A stretch of 64,000 bases of DNA, taken from Durusdinium trenchii. Its lineage: Eukaryota; Sar; Dinophyceae; Suessiales; Symbiodiniaceae. Shown one piece after another: positions 19,881 through 30,257 of the stretch; within the stretch, counting starts at the first letter, position 1, and each line of letters opens with the position of its first letter. The stretch lies in assembly GCA_963970005.1 (NCBI GenBank), contig CAXAMN010003936.1, positions 218,710 to 282,709 on the forward strand, given 5' to 3'. Under the pieces are notes generated by a model that had not been told where the DNA came from, did not search any database, and worked only from the letters and a program-made list of their open reading frames with translations. Position numbers and translations under genes: made by a program.

Positions 19881-21524
19881 GGGGGGGGACCTTTTTATTG
19901 TAACTTACATTTTCCATCATTTTCCATAGGTTGGTACCTGGAAAATGTAATCTAACATTTTCCTGGCAAGACGTAGAAAATGTAATATTACATTTTTCTG
20001 GTGCCAACATGCCTGAAATGACCTCAACAGACATGTAAGTTACATTATCAAGAAAAATGTAAGTTACAATTAGGGGACGTACGGGAAAGCATGCACAGAT
20101 TGCACAAACATGTGAGATCATGTGAGCATTGCTCAAAACCTATGGGGAACTTGTTCTAACGGGCTCTTCTTTCGCAAGTTCCTTTCGCAACACTTTCGCG
20201 ACTTGCGTTCTGGAAATTTTGAGGAAAAACACGTTAGCCAGCTTTGGCGGACGGAACTGATTTCGCAAGCTTTTGCTAGCGCTCTCGCCAGTTTTGGTTT
20301 GTCCCTGGCTCCCAGCGTAATTACAGTTGCTTTTCAGGTATGTCCTTCTTAAGGCTTATCTTCTTTCCAGCTGTTGTTTCTCTAGATTTGCTGGCGCCCA
20401 ATTTTGCCTCATCCAAGGTTCTCAGCTTACATTTTCTCTTTAAAGTAGGTATATCCTTATTAAGGTTTATCGTCTTTCTAGCTGTTGTTTCTCTAGATTT
20501 GCTGGTGCCCTCCACATGTTTTGCTTATCCCAGGTTCTCAGCTTACATTTTCTCTGTAAAGTAGGAATGTCCTTCTGAAGGCTTATCTTCTTTCTAGCTG
20601 TAGCTGCTGTTTCTCTAGGTTTGCTGGTGCTCTCCCCAATGTTGGCTTCCCCCAGGTTCCCAACTTACATTTTAGTTTCAGGTATGTCCTTCTTAAGGCT
20701 TATCTTCTTTCTACCGGTTGTTTCTCTTGATTTGCTGGTGCCCAATTTTGCCTCATCCAAGGTTCTCAGCTTACAGTTTCTCTTTAAAGTTGGTATGTCC
20801 TTCTTAAGACTTATCTTCTTTCTAGCTGTAGCTGGTGTTTCTCTAGGTTTGCTGGTGCTCTCCCTAATTTTGGCTTCTCCCAGGTTCCCAGCTTACATGT
20901 TCTCTTAAGTATGTCCTTCTTAAGGCTTATCTTCTTTCTAGATGTTGTTTCTCTAGATTTGCCGGTGCCCTCAATCATTGCCGTCGAGTGCGGAGCTTGT
21001 CACAGGGTCGCACGCTTGGCTGAAATGCTATGGTGGCCATGCATTTTCAAGCCTGCTTTCTGCATGTTACATTTATGTATTGTCAAAAGCAAGCAGCATT
21101 TGGGTTTTTGCTGCTTTGGCCTTCTGAAAGAAGACGTCCAACCTCCCTAAGTTACATGGTTCATTCTATAAAAAGAGGGGGGGACCTGGACGTCAATAAA
21201 TGTAAGTTACATGTTTTCACGCCCCCCCCCCATGTGTTTTTCTGCGTCTCTTCTATGAGTGTTTCCCCCAATTTCCCCAGGGATCTTCCAGAGATCTCCA
21301 GTCCGCGCATGTGTTTTTGGGGGGAGGGGGTCAAAATGTAACTTTGAAGCTTTCACAGAAACAAAATGAAGCAACCTTCTATGCCTTTGCTTGATGTTGC
21401 TGGCTACGTGAGCAAGGTCCAACCCCCCCTACCCCCCCCCAAAAAGGCCTGAAACTGGACCAGGGGCGTGTAAGTTATATTTATCACCCCCGAAGAAGTA
21501 AGTTACAATAAAAAGTTCCCCCCC
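19881..21524. mobile_element. 1.64 kb element bounded by inverted repeats
   Basis: The left end GGGGGGGGACCTTTTTATTG TAACTTAC (19881-19908) is mirrored at the right end by GTAAGTTACAATAAAAAGTT followed by C7 (21499-21524), with one internal mismatch. Inside both ends the palindrome TGTAAGTTACA recurs (near 19900, 20033, 20062, 21198, 21470). The centre is a six-copy tandem array. There is no transposase frame. This is the structure expected of a non-autonomous DNA transposon or a foldback element. Target-site duplications could not be fixed by eye. Confidence 0.6.
20337..20975. repeat. six tandem copies of a 111-117 base unit
   Basis: Units begin near 20337, 20448, 20564, 20681, 20792 and 20907 with (G)GTATGTCCTTCTTAAGG and continue CTTATCTTCTTTCTAGCTGT and GTTTCTCTAGATTTGCTGGT. 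Copies differ by point changes and by 6-base insertions (TAGCTG duplicated). On the minus strand the unit reads as a basic peptide of about 37-39 residues (KDIPTLKRKCKLRTLDEAK, then LGASKSRETTA), open across about two units at 20321-20515. It sits inside the inverted-repeat element. Confidence 0.75.
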
Positions 21525-22785
21525 TGGTCCCCCCCTGTTTTCAGTGCCTAAGGGGGTGGTGATGCCCCAATAAGGGTCTCAGCAGCTAGCCCTTTCCTTT
21601 CAACCAGTGCGAGCCACAAGAAGCTCTTCTCCGCCAGCAACGCGGGATCCGCAAAGCTCAAGGCGAAGCAGTCCTCCTCTCAGGGGTGACAAACGGCAAC
21701 CACCAAGCTTAAGCCCCAAACATCATCCGGTTGGGGGCGATGACGAAGGAAAACGACTCGCAAAGCAAGAGGTTGGCCACGTTGGCAACCAATAACTTCA
21801 GGTTTGGGTAGCGCACGATCAGATTAAAAATTAGTTGCCTTCAAGTCAATTATTGAGGATCGTTGAGGGTTTCCTATGTAAATCAATAAGGGACCGAGGG
21901 AACAAACCAGAAGCTTGTACAGTGCGCTGGCACCAGATGCAGAACATGGAGGAGCATTGCAAGAGAGCAAGAGCATTGAACCCAAGCCTTGAAACCAAGT
22001 TGATCCCAAGCGTGCTTGTGAAAATTCAGATTCACTTCAGATTCCTTCAGACTTCAAAGAACAAAAAAAACGAGTCACGCCGATCCAGGCCAGTCCTCCG
22101 ATGCCAGCCTGAAATTGGAGAGCTTCACGTGTCGGGGGTGACTGCAGGAGGAACGGGCATGTCTGAAACGTAGGTGTCAACATGTCTCAACTGCATTATC
22201 CGACTGGACCAGCGATTCCACTGATTCTACTATAGAACGCAAGCTACGTATTGCCCAAGCATTTCAGACAAGTGGCAAGACCAGAGCAGGATCGCGGCGC
22301 AAGTCGTGCGATGCAAATTGCAAGGCTCGGCCCTGTTGTTGCAGCACGCGGCCCATGAAGTCCCTGTTAGACCTGGCATTGACACTCGTTGATGGGGCTC
22401 AAAGCTGGCCTGGTCACTGTGCTGGTTGATTCATCAGGATTTAGATGGCGGGACCCTGCCTTGCAGGGATGCTTTCTGAACTATCCCTTGCAGTTGATCC
22501 AAGAAGGAGACATTATTAACCATCCCTTGTATCAGAGGATCTGTGACCCCCTTAGCTTTCCCTGCCCCTTGACCATCTCAAAGACTTCAAAGTGTAGGGA
22601 TCACATCTCACTGCGCCATATTCCTGTGTCATCTAACTGGGTCACATCTCACTGAGAGATACCGAGGTGTGACTGGGTCATCATCAAACTTCCTGTGATT
22701 TGTAGTTTCATGGGACTCTAGCCAGGGGGAAGTCCATGGACTCCCCCTCAAATGGGCCCATGGTGTCTCCCCGAAAGGAGCTCGC

Positions 22786-23305
22786 CTCAGGGCCTCGGCA
22801 GCGAAGCGCAGCGCCACGCGGTTTTGCCGGGCGGCCGCGAAGGCCAGGTCCTCATCAGCCTGGGGCCGAGGGAGTCATCAAATGCAAGCGATGAGGTGCA
22901 AGAATTCCATACGCGATATGATAAAACAGAAGTGGAAAAATGGTCGGTATATCATAACACATCTACATTTACATGGCGGTGGTTTTAAACATGTGTCAAG
23001 TGACTCAAGTGTTTGATGTTCTATGATATGGGATGCCTGCTCATATGTGATATATATGATATACATTGATATGCATAGGATGCCCGCTCTTGAACTGGAA
23101 TCGTGTGTATCTCGAATCCACCAGGGCAAGGCTAAAAATAGTGTGTCCAGTGTCGAGTCTGGTGCATGTCCTTTCTGGGCGTCACGGCACGTGTCCACCG
23201 CCGCTCACACCGTCCTTGAGCATCTCATCCGCCAGGCGCAGCAGCAAGCCATCCCGCTGCACCACCGCCATCATAACCGCCTGCTCTGGGCGGACTGGCT
23301 CATCC
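22786..23305 (-). CDS. DUF4116-repeat protein, two exons
   Basis: Exon 23215-23305 (CACCAG/GGATGAG to CTCAAG/GACGG) encodes RPEQAVMMAVVQRDGLLLRL, then ADEMLK. Exon 22786-22859 (CCCCAG/GCTGAT to CTGAG/GCGAG) continues ADEDLAFAAARQNRVALRFA, then AEAL. Joined in phase they give the DUF4116 pattern, a leucine/alanine helix repeat of the form D..VVLAAV.QNG.AL..A...L. The intron starts with GA and the following one with GC. DUF4116 proteins are frequent in protists and of unknown function. More repeats probably lie on both sides, but I could not chain them. Confidence 0.65.
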
Positions 23306-24230
23306 CTGGTGAAAACATGTCAATACCCTCCAGCTGAAGACCGGAACTGGTCAACCAAAAGCCTGTCTGATCTGAAAAGGATGAAGGATGGAGGACCGTG
23401 GTTAACTGGGCTCTTCTTCTTCTTCTTCTTCCTCTTCTTCGTTTGGCATGGTGTTGGGCCGAAATGATGTTAATTCTCAGGGTCCCTCCAACTACTCCAC
23501 CTGGAAACCCGAAGAACAAACAGGGGCAAGGGAATGGTTGTGCACCCTGGCCAACTTCTAACTTCTAGAGTCAAACTGGTTGGGATGGGGGCTCTGACTG
23601 CACCATACAAGAAGTGTTTGTGCAAGAAACCTGTCATCTATGCTGAGACCCACTTAAAAGCTGCTTTTCTTCTTGGGGTTCCTCCCTTGTCGCGCCACTG
23701 CACCTTGTCGCTTCGCACTTCGGGGGCTGCAGCTTCCTGAGACTGAATGGCTGGCGAGAACCCGGCAGTGCTGGAACCACTGAACGCCCGTGATCCTGCC
23801 TTCCCCTTGCTTCACAAAGCCGTCTTGAGTCTTGATACTCTAGGATCATGTCTGTCAGAATTGCATGTATTGGAGGGAAATTGGGAGAAGCGCCCTGACA
23901 TTGAGGTGTTGTTGGCAATTGAGTGGAAGCTACTTCATCTTAAGACCTCTTGGGGGGTTGTTTCTGCATCAGTTCATCCCAACACCTGCACCCAGCATTT
24001 TTGCCCATGGAGCCAATGGAGCCCGTAGGCAAGTCCTTCATTGGTGTGGACATGTGTGGACTAAGGCCGCCGCCAAGATAGGTTTCAAAGGCTCCCCTGA
24101 AGCCACAGCTTCTAAGACTTTGGCCTTGCAGGCCAGCTGCTGGCGGGAAGAGTTCCTGAATGTAACCTCCACCTGTTTGAAAACCGCAAGTGGAACAATA
24201 CAATGGTGTTCCTTTAACTCTTTCAATCAT
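23306..24230. other. stretch with undecided open frames
   Basis: A plus frame at 23747-24028 looks protein-like (LLHKAVLSLDTLGSCLSELH), but the minus strand is open as well (23634-23918). A CTT/CTC-rich run lies at 23411-23441. No gene is called. Confidence 0.25.
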
Positions 24231-24437
24231 TCATTCTATCACATACCTTGAAAGAAAATGAAATATACTACATTGCCCTTGCTGGTCCAGCCAAACCCAA
24301 TCAGAATGTCGGATGTGTTTCGTGACAAGGACATCTCCGACCAGTTCCGCTCGGTCACACGGGCCCACGGCCTGGTCCAAGGTCCTCAGCACCAAGGTCA
24401 GTGAGATGTGCTCCTCCCCAAGGCTTCCCAGACTCAT
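24231..24437 (-). CDS. orphan open frame with ATG
   Basis: The minus frame begins MSLGSLGEEHISLTLVLRTL, then DQAVGPCDRAELVGDVLVTK, and loses coding character after about 24310. Its first part could be an exon, either of the DUF4116 gene or of a neighbour. Splice sites are not clear. Confidence 0.3.
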   Translation of the reverse strand: MSLGSLGEEHISLTLVLRTLDQAVGPCDRAELVGDVLVTKHIRHSDWVWLDQQGQCSIFHFLSRYVIE

Positions 24438-24589
24438 CCGCTCCTGGCGGCCGAGGGAGGAACCTGGGTCGGTCCGGAATGCCGGTTTGATTGGAAACTA
24501 TCCCGGCGAGGGACCGGTTCAACAGCTCTGAGACAACGCAAGCACACACAGGAACTGGCGGACTTTTTGCATTCGCTACATGCAAGCAA

Positions 24590-25275
24590 ACACATTAGAG
24601 CAAAAATGTGAGAGAGCACATACATGAGAGCACTGCACACATATGACAGCAAACATATGCACACATATGAGCACACACACATGAGAGCACATACATGAGT
24701 CACACATATAATCATATAGCAAACCTATGAGAGCACTGAGCACTGGCATGAGTGCACATACACATTGAGAGAGCACAAACTGGAGCAAATCTAAAAGGGC
24801 ACACACGTGAGAACACGCATATGAGAGAAAAAGCAAAAGCAAATGAAAATGCGTGAGAACACGCGCATGAAAGCAAAGCAATCCAAGCCTGATTTGTTGT
24901 GGCTGCGTAGCTACGAGCAGGACACGGACAGTTTGCTCAGCAGTGTCGAGTTGTTCCTGTGATTTGTCGAGAACCGGAGCGATGCACGCGAGCGACGGGG
25001 ACACATAGATGCCACCTTTGAGTCCTTTGAGTCAACAAGACCAAGACGACCAAATGGACGTCGAATCGGCGAGCAAGGAAACCTTCCGTCTACGCCTACC
25101 CGCGGGGCGCCAGGACGGGCGACGGAGCGGAGAGTGGCGTCTCCAGTCGCGCCGTGGCGTCGAGAGCATATGAGAGACTGAAAAAACGCGAGAGACGTGA
25201 GCAAGCCATTTATATCAGAGCACACCACATGAGAGCAAAAGCAGGAGCATAGACATTGAGAGCACACGTTGGGAA
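24590..25275. repeat. degenerate ACATATGAGAGCA-type low-complexity repeat
   Basis: Purine-rich words such as CACATATGAGAGCACAT and ACATGAGAGCA recur irregularly at 24590-24880 and again at 25170-25275. The small ORF at 25009-25170 lies between the two blocks. It is a decayed short-period repeat. Confidence 0.6.
25009..25170 (+). CDS. small ORF of 53 residues, plus strand
   Basis: An ATG at 25009, with an in-frame TAG immediately before it, opens MPPLSPLSQQDQDDQMDVES, then ASKETFRLRLPAGRQDG, and closes at TGA 25168-25170. It has an acidic start and a basic end and sits as an island of GC-rich, non-repetitive sequence inside a low-complexity repeat. It could be a small gene, an exon or a retroelement scrap. 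Unknown product. Confidence 0.3.
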
Positions 25276-26652
25276 GACGGAGCACACGCAGACCGGTCTG
25301 CCGAGTGGCATCATCCAAGGATCTGCATCCATGCAGCAAGCGCTGCTGGCTCGGCGGGATGGACGTGGCTACGTGAATCGCCTGGGAGGCACAAGGTGCA
25401 GAAAAGCTTCCAGGAGGGTCAGCGGATTGGTCTGTATTATGTTGTTTGATGTTGTATTCATGTGTGATCTGTCCCAGATTTGATATGTTATATAACTCTG
25501 TTTTTCTGAAGGGGAAGACTTGCTCACTTGTGAAAGGGGCAGATTGGACTCCAAACCTGAGCCCGGGCCGGTCGCCTCACGCAGCTCTTGGAGTGACCAT
25601 CCCGCTGCGGCGGAGAAGTGGGCCATGGGCCCACTCAAGCCATCCACTGTGACCTCCGCTCACGCGACCAGTCGACCGGGACGACCGAGCCAATTTCGGT
25701 CCACCAGGGCCGAAGTGTTTTGGGGCAATGAATGCGCCCCCCCCCCCCCCCCAAAAAAAAAAGCCCCTCATGGAGGACTGTCTGTCTTCTTGGCGGTTTG
25801 AAGATCAGTTCGTCACAGTTCCGTATGGAAACTGGGTGAATCTGAAGGCCGGGACCCAACCTCTTCTGCTAAAACCCTTGATCTGTTGGAAGCGGTGGAG
25901 CTGTTAGCACTGAGCTGGTGCTAATTCATACAGACTGCTTTACAACAGCTGTGTCGCGTGCCTAACAGCCGCTCAACCACTTCGCCTAACTGCTTGTTCC
26001 AACAAATCAACAGCTTAGCCTGGCTTGACCCCCTCTTTATCAACTGCATGGTGTGTCTTAAATGCTTCGAGAGAGAGCTTCGTGACAACTCTGCATTCAC
26101 GATGCGAAAGGTCCTCGGGACCCTGCTTGCAATTTCTCCATCCCTTCGGCACTTGATCCCTGGAGCCGAAAAAGAGCGCAACTCAAAAGGCTGAGGAGCA
26201 TTGTCCCACAAGTGAGCCAAAACAACCTTGGGAGCCAAGTCCCTTGAGCTAACTGTTCGTGCGGATCAGAGGGTGCTTCTGTGTTTCTGAAGCTCTTTGC
26301 AGGGTGGACATGTTTGGAAAAGAAACAGTCCTCGCCAACGATACTGAATTGGGGGGGCCGTTTCTTTCAATGGCAGTTTTTGCACGCCACGCTTGCAGGG
26401 GCACTCTTGGCCAAGATTTCTGCCAAGAAATTGAGCACGCACGGCGAGGGTCTAAAGATCAGAGGCACTTTGTCCAGCTGATCGATGTAGACAAAAAGCG
26501 CCTAAAAACCGGTGAAACGCCGGGTGAAGATTCCATCCAAATCTGCACCGCCATGGCCAGCTTCTCATGGTATATCGCACATATACTACACAGCAAATTC
26601 AAAACAGGCTCCTCTACGAGGCCGACAGCGTCCAGCATCACTCTCATGGTAC

Positions 26653-26700
26653 CACTTCGGCCTCGCTTTCGAGTCGGGTGTACTTCTGGATCTCAGTCTC
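26653..26700 (-). CDS. orphan 16-codon exon
   Basis: It is bounded by GATCAG/GAGACT and GAAGTG/GTACCA (AG acceptor, GT donor, phase 0 at both ends). It encodes ETEIQKYTRLESEAEV, a charged helix. Support comes from splice sites plus composition. The overlapping 181-codon plus-strand frame (26259-26804) is an alternative that I judge less likely. Confidence 0.4.
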
Positions 26701-27487
26701 CTGATCGGGAGGAAGAGTTCTCCATGAACTCGCATCACAAATCCCCAACCACCCAAAGGAAAAAGAACAAAAAACCAAACAACCAGTGGTGCCTCGTTGA
26801 GTGAGAAGGTTCCGCCCAGCCCAGCCACCCCCGCTCCAAGCCGTGAAACCCAAGGAGGAGGTGTGAGTTCCGTTTCAGGTGCGGCTGCTATTTGTGACTT
26901 CCATCCTGCCCGACCTGAAGCATGGAGGACAATGTGGTTCGATCGGCATGGACGCCAAACCCGTGTTCTTCCATGGCAAAGAACCGGTCATTCTGGCTTG
27001 TTGTTTATCCATGCCTTCACTAAGGCTGGACCCTTTTTCACTGGCAAAGCTTGCGGCAGAAAATGCAACCGATGGCTGGCGGACAAAGCATGGACAAGAA
27101 ACGTCACAGTTCACATCCACCTTCATCAATCAGGGGCCCAAGTTGGGAGCAGTCTTCGTGCTTCTGGCACCGTGCCCAGTTCTGACTTCACTGGTTGGGT
27201 AGTCTAGATCTCACTATTTCCCCCTGCTGGAAACGCTCATCTCGGCTCCTCCGCTTTCTCTAAAGTTCGGCAATCTGAGAAGCTCATCCGTGAATACACC
27301 CTCAGGACTCAGCAGGTCGGGAAAAGCAGTGCTGCCCAAGCAAGCGTTTTTCCATGGCCCAAGCGGCGGTCTGCCCACAACGATGTGAGACTGGTTTTTA
27401 CGAGCCCAATTTCCTCTGAACATCTTGAGAGATCTTAAGAGATGTTAAGGCCTGAAAAACTATGACAGCCGTGGGGTCATGATCCAC

Positions 27488-27575
27488 CTGAAGGACAAAA
27501 GGGACAGTGCCAGGCAGCCCCAGTTTTTCGTAGATCCATTCCATGTAGGTCTCGAACTCGTACATATCTTCGAAC
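27488..27575 (-). CDS. orphan exon, 29 codons
   Basis: The exon runs from GAG/GTTCGAAG to CTTCAG/GTGGATC and encodes FEDMYEFETYMEWIYEKLGL, then PGTVPFVLQ. Aromatic and acidic residues alternate as in a folded domain. It may extend to 27430, since the frame stays open. Family not recognised. Confidence 0.5.
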
Positions 27576-28027
27576 CTCGTTTGAGATCCAAGACCCCCCA
27601 CTTGAGAAACAATGCTTTCTCACAACAAGAAAATTGTGCTGATTTAAGCCGGAATTTATGTTACAGTTGCTCAGGGCCCACCTTAGGAAGTGTGCCAACC
27701 TGACCATTTGCGGCTGTCTGCTACTTGTTCTTTGGTTGTTTTGCCGGATCTGAGCGCTGGGCCGATCAGTGACTCTCTTCTGCCTCAGCACTGACAGGCT
27801 TGGCGATGTCTCCAAACCGTTCATCTCAAGTCTGGTCGCTGAGGGTCTACCAACAACTCCCTGGCTCTGCGACAGAACCAGCCAAATGGGGCGGGCAGCT
27901 TCAGACGCATGGCCTTTCTCCTCGTTGCTTCCATGCTGCGTCACGAGGAGGACGGGGACGTTTTTTTCTTCAAAACCAAACGGTGGTGGAGTGGTCCCGT
28001 TTCCGGTTCGGCCCGGTGCTTCACGTC

Positions 28028-28147
28028 GTCGTGATCAAAGCCCTTCTTGCGGCCCTGTTGCTTATCCTTCTCGATGAAAAGGTATTCCTTGCCACGACGG
28101 TAGAGGAGAGCCTGGCAGTTGAAGTGTCTCACCATGGCACAACCAAT
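28028..28147 (-). CDS. orphan exon, basic peptide
   Basis: It is entered after CTAACAG/ATTGG and reads IGCAMVRHFNCQALLYRRGK, then EYLFIEKDKQQGRKKGFDHD. Possible donors are GACGAC/GTGAAG and, further on, TTTG/GTTTTG. The preceding CTGAC resembles a branch site. It is likely the same gene as the exon at 27.5 kb, judging by strand and spacing only. Function unknown. Confidence 0.5.
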
Positions 28148-28715
28148 CTGTTAGTGGTCAGCCGTCTCCCCAAAAAAGGGAACAGCTTGACAACAAAAAA
28201 TACAGCACACTCCTGAAATAATCAAAGACTAAGATCATGGAAGTGAAAAATGGATGAAAATGGTCCCTTGGATGACCATGTTGCTCTATTTCAAGGAGTG
28301 TACCCCCAAAAAAATTGAGATGCGAGTGCTTCCATGGTTGCCCAAGAAGTCCCAGTGTGTGTGTGTGCGCAAGCCCCCACATTTTAACTGATCCTCAAAC
28401 CCACCAGCCTCGTTGCCACTCAGATGGGAATCAGGCACCAGTTCCTTCCAAGAAGCTTCTGGAAGGTTGGAGTCAACAGTGATCTACCACAGAGATGGGA
28501 GTCCTTCGTCCAGCCTTCCTCTGAGCACATTCACACTCAAACTTGGCCAGTCACTGCTAAGTAAAGATTGCATTCTTGGAAGTTTAGATTGGTGGCGAGC
28601 ATCCCCCACAAAGTAATTACAGTTTATTGCAAAGAGCCATCCCCTCACAACCTTCAAGTCAATCCTACCGTCATCAATTACAAGTGAAGAAGGCCACCAT
28701 CATCCCGCGTGAGGA

Positions 28716-29293
28716 TCACCCGGTTTTGGTGTGGCAAAGGCTCCTGCGTGGGGATCCACCGTCCCCGCCTTCATGTAGGCGCACTTGAGCACATATGCCG
28801 GGTTGCCTGGGCAGGTGAGGTGTCTCACCGTTACCGTCGGTAGAAGCCGCTCGCTCAAAACACAGTCGAACAAATGGAGCCATGCCCCCGACCCAGTGCA
28901 AGCATCCACGGAATCTGGTGTCTGACTGTCATGACCGAGTGGCAATTGTACCAAGAGAAGGGCTGCATTCTCATAACTTCCTCCACGGTTTCGTGCTGCG
29001 ACGCTGGTGCATCGCTGCGGCGGAAGGGCTGGATGATCAGCAGGTAGGCCATGACCTCGATCACACGAGCTGCCGCAGCCCGATGGGTCGAACTGCTCCT
29101 GTCCGCACTCAAACATCGAAACAGCTTCTGTCCCACATGCGAGGCCCGTGTCACGCGTGCTTCTCTGCCTGTGTGACTGTGTGACCGACCGACCCCTTCC
29201 TTGACTCGGCTCCCAGACCCACAATGCGGCCCCCAAAATCATCGCCAGCACCAGTAGGGCAACGCGGAAGGCCAAATGGATCTCAGGGACCAT
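28716..29293 (-). CDS. signal-anchor start exon and following open frames
   Basis: An ATG at 29293 starts MVPEIHLAFRVALLVLAMIL, then GAALWVWEPSQ, a strong signal anchor or transmembrane helix. It ends at a possible GA donor (TCAAG/GAAGGG, 29200). Downstream, two frames look coding: RVIEVMAYLLIIQPFRRSD, then QHETVEEVMRMQPFSW in one, and LHLFDCVLSERLLPTVTVRH, then CPGNPAYVLKCAYMKAG in the other. They are probably separate exons. It may be the start of a membrane or secreted protein, or an internal exon of the membrane gene to the right. Confidence 0.4.
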
Positions 29294-29916
29294 CTTGGAC
29301 CTGAACGCCGTCGTTGCTACAGCCGTTGCTGGTGGCTTTGTCCGAAAACTACCAACAGACTCGACAGGACGTCACCTGAAAATGTACCCTCTGGACATCC
29401 ATCCCCTGTACACCAGCCCATTGGAGGTCTTGGGGGCAAATCGAGGGTGCGCCATGGCACGCCACGGTGCACAGTGCCTCACACGAGCTGAGGCAAGTGA
29501 TGCAAAGAAAAGTTGAAGGGGTGCTTTTCAAATGATCGCAGGCTGTACGAAGCCTCAAATTAAAGGACAAGATGTGTTGTTGCGTGATGAGCTGGTCATT
29601 CATTCCGAGACCTACTATCACCCCCAAGCAGGTCAAAGTAGAAGCGCTAGTCACGATGTTTGGGTTGCTTGATTCGTTCATAACCTTTCGTCTTCGCAGA
29701 TCAAAGAAAAATTCCGCCCGCGCCAAAGGTGCTGAGGCGTTGTCAGGGGCTCGCAGATTTCGCTGGAAATGGCTAGATGGCACATAGCTCTAAGAATGCT
29801 GTGTTGTTGACGCTTGTTGAAAACGGACAAAAATCAGCAAGGCATCGGTGATGTCGGTTGTTCTCCCCGAGTGAGACTGCATTATTGACATCCTGTTTGC
29901 TTGCACCGACTGAGGC

Positions 29917-29957
<41 letters not shown>

Positions 29958-30257
29958 CAGACAGACAGACAGACAGACACAAACAGACCGAACCAGCAAC
30001 AACTCCTTAAGGAAGCTCTTCACCCATCTATGGCCAGGACCTGGTAAAACCGCACCGGCAAAGCCCCAGCATACAGAGAGGCACCCAATGCAAAGAAGAG
30101 TTGGTATTGGCTTACTATGCTTACTCTAAAATAGTTGTAGAATTGAAATTGCTACTGCTTTGCTTCTCCATTTCTCAAAGATGTCCTCCAAATTTCTTAC
30201 TAGATCCACACGCCAACAAGAAGGTGGACTGACATCTTCCCTAGAAACCCATCTCAC
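29294..30257. other. stretch without a supported gene; microsatellite
   Basis: A (GACA)n microsatellite occupies 29915-29980. No exon with splice support was found in the rest. Confidence 0.4.
29915..29980. repeat. GACA microsatellite
   Basis: About sixteen GACA units, with one ACAC interruption near 29955. Confidence 0.9.

Noticed and set aside
24576..25004. 142-codon minus frame rich in Cys, His and Val
   Set aside because: Translation of the ACATATGAGAGCA low-complexity tract; no conserved spacing of cysteines.
26259..26804. 181-codon plus-strand frame
   Set aside because: Composition is uneven, no family is evident, and a well-bounded minus exon (26653-26700) lies within it.
29773..30023. 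Minus frames made of CLSVCLSV repeats
   Set aside because: Direct translation of the GACA microsatellite.
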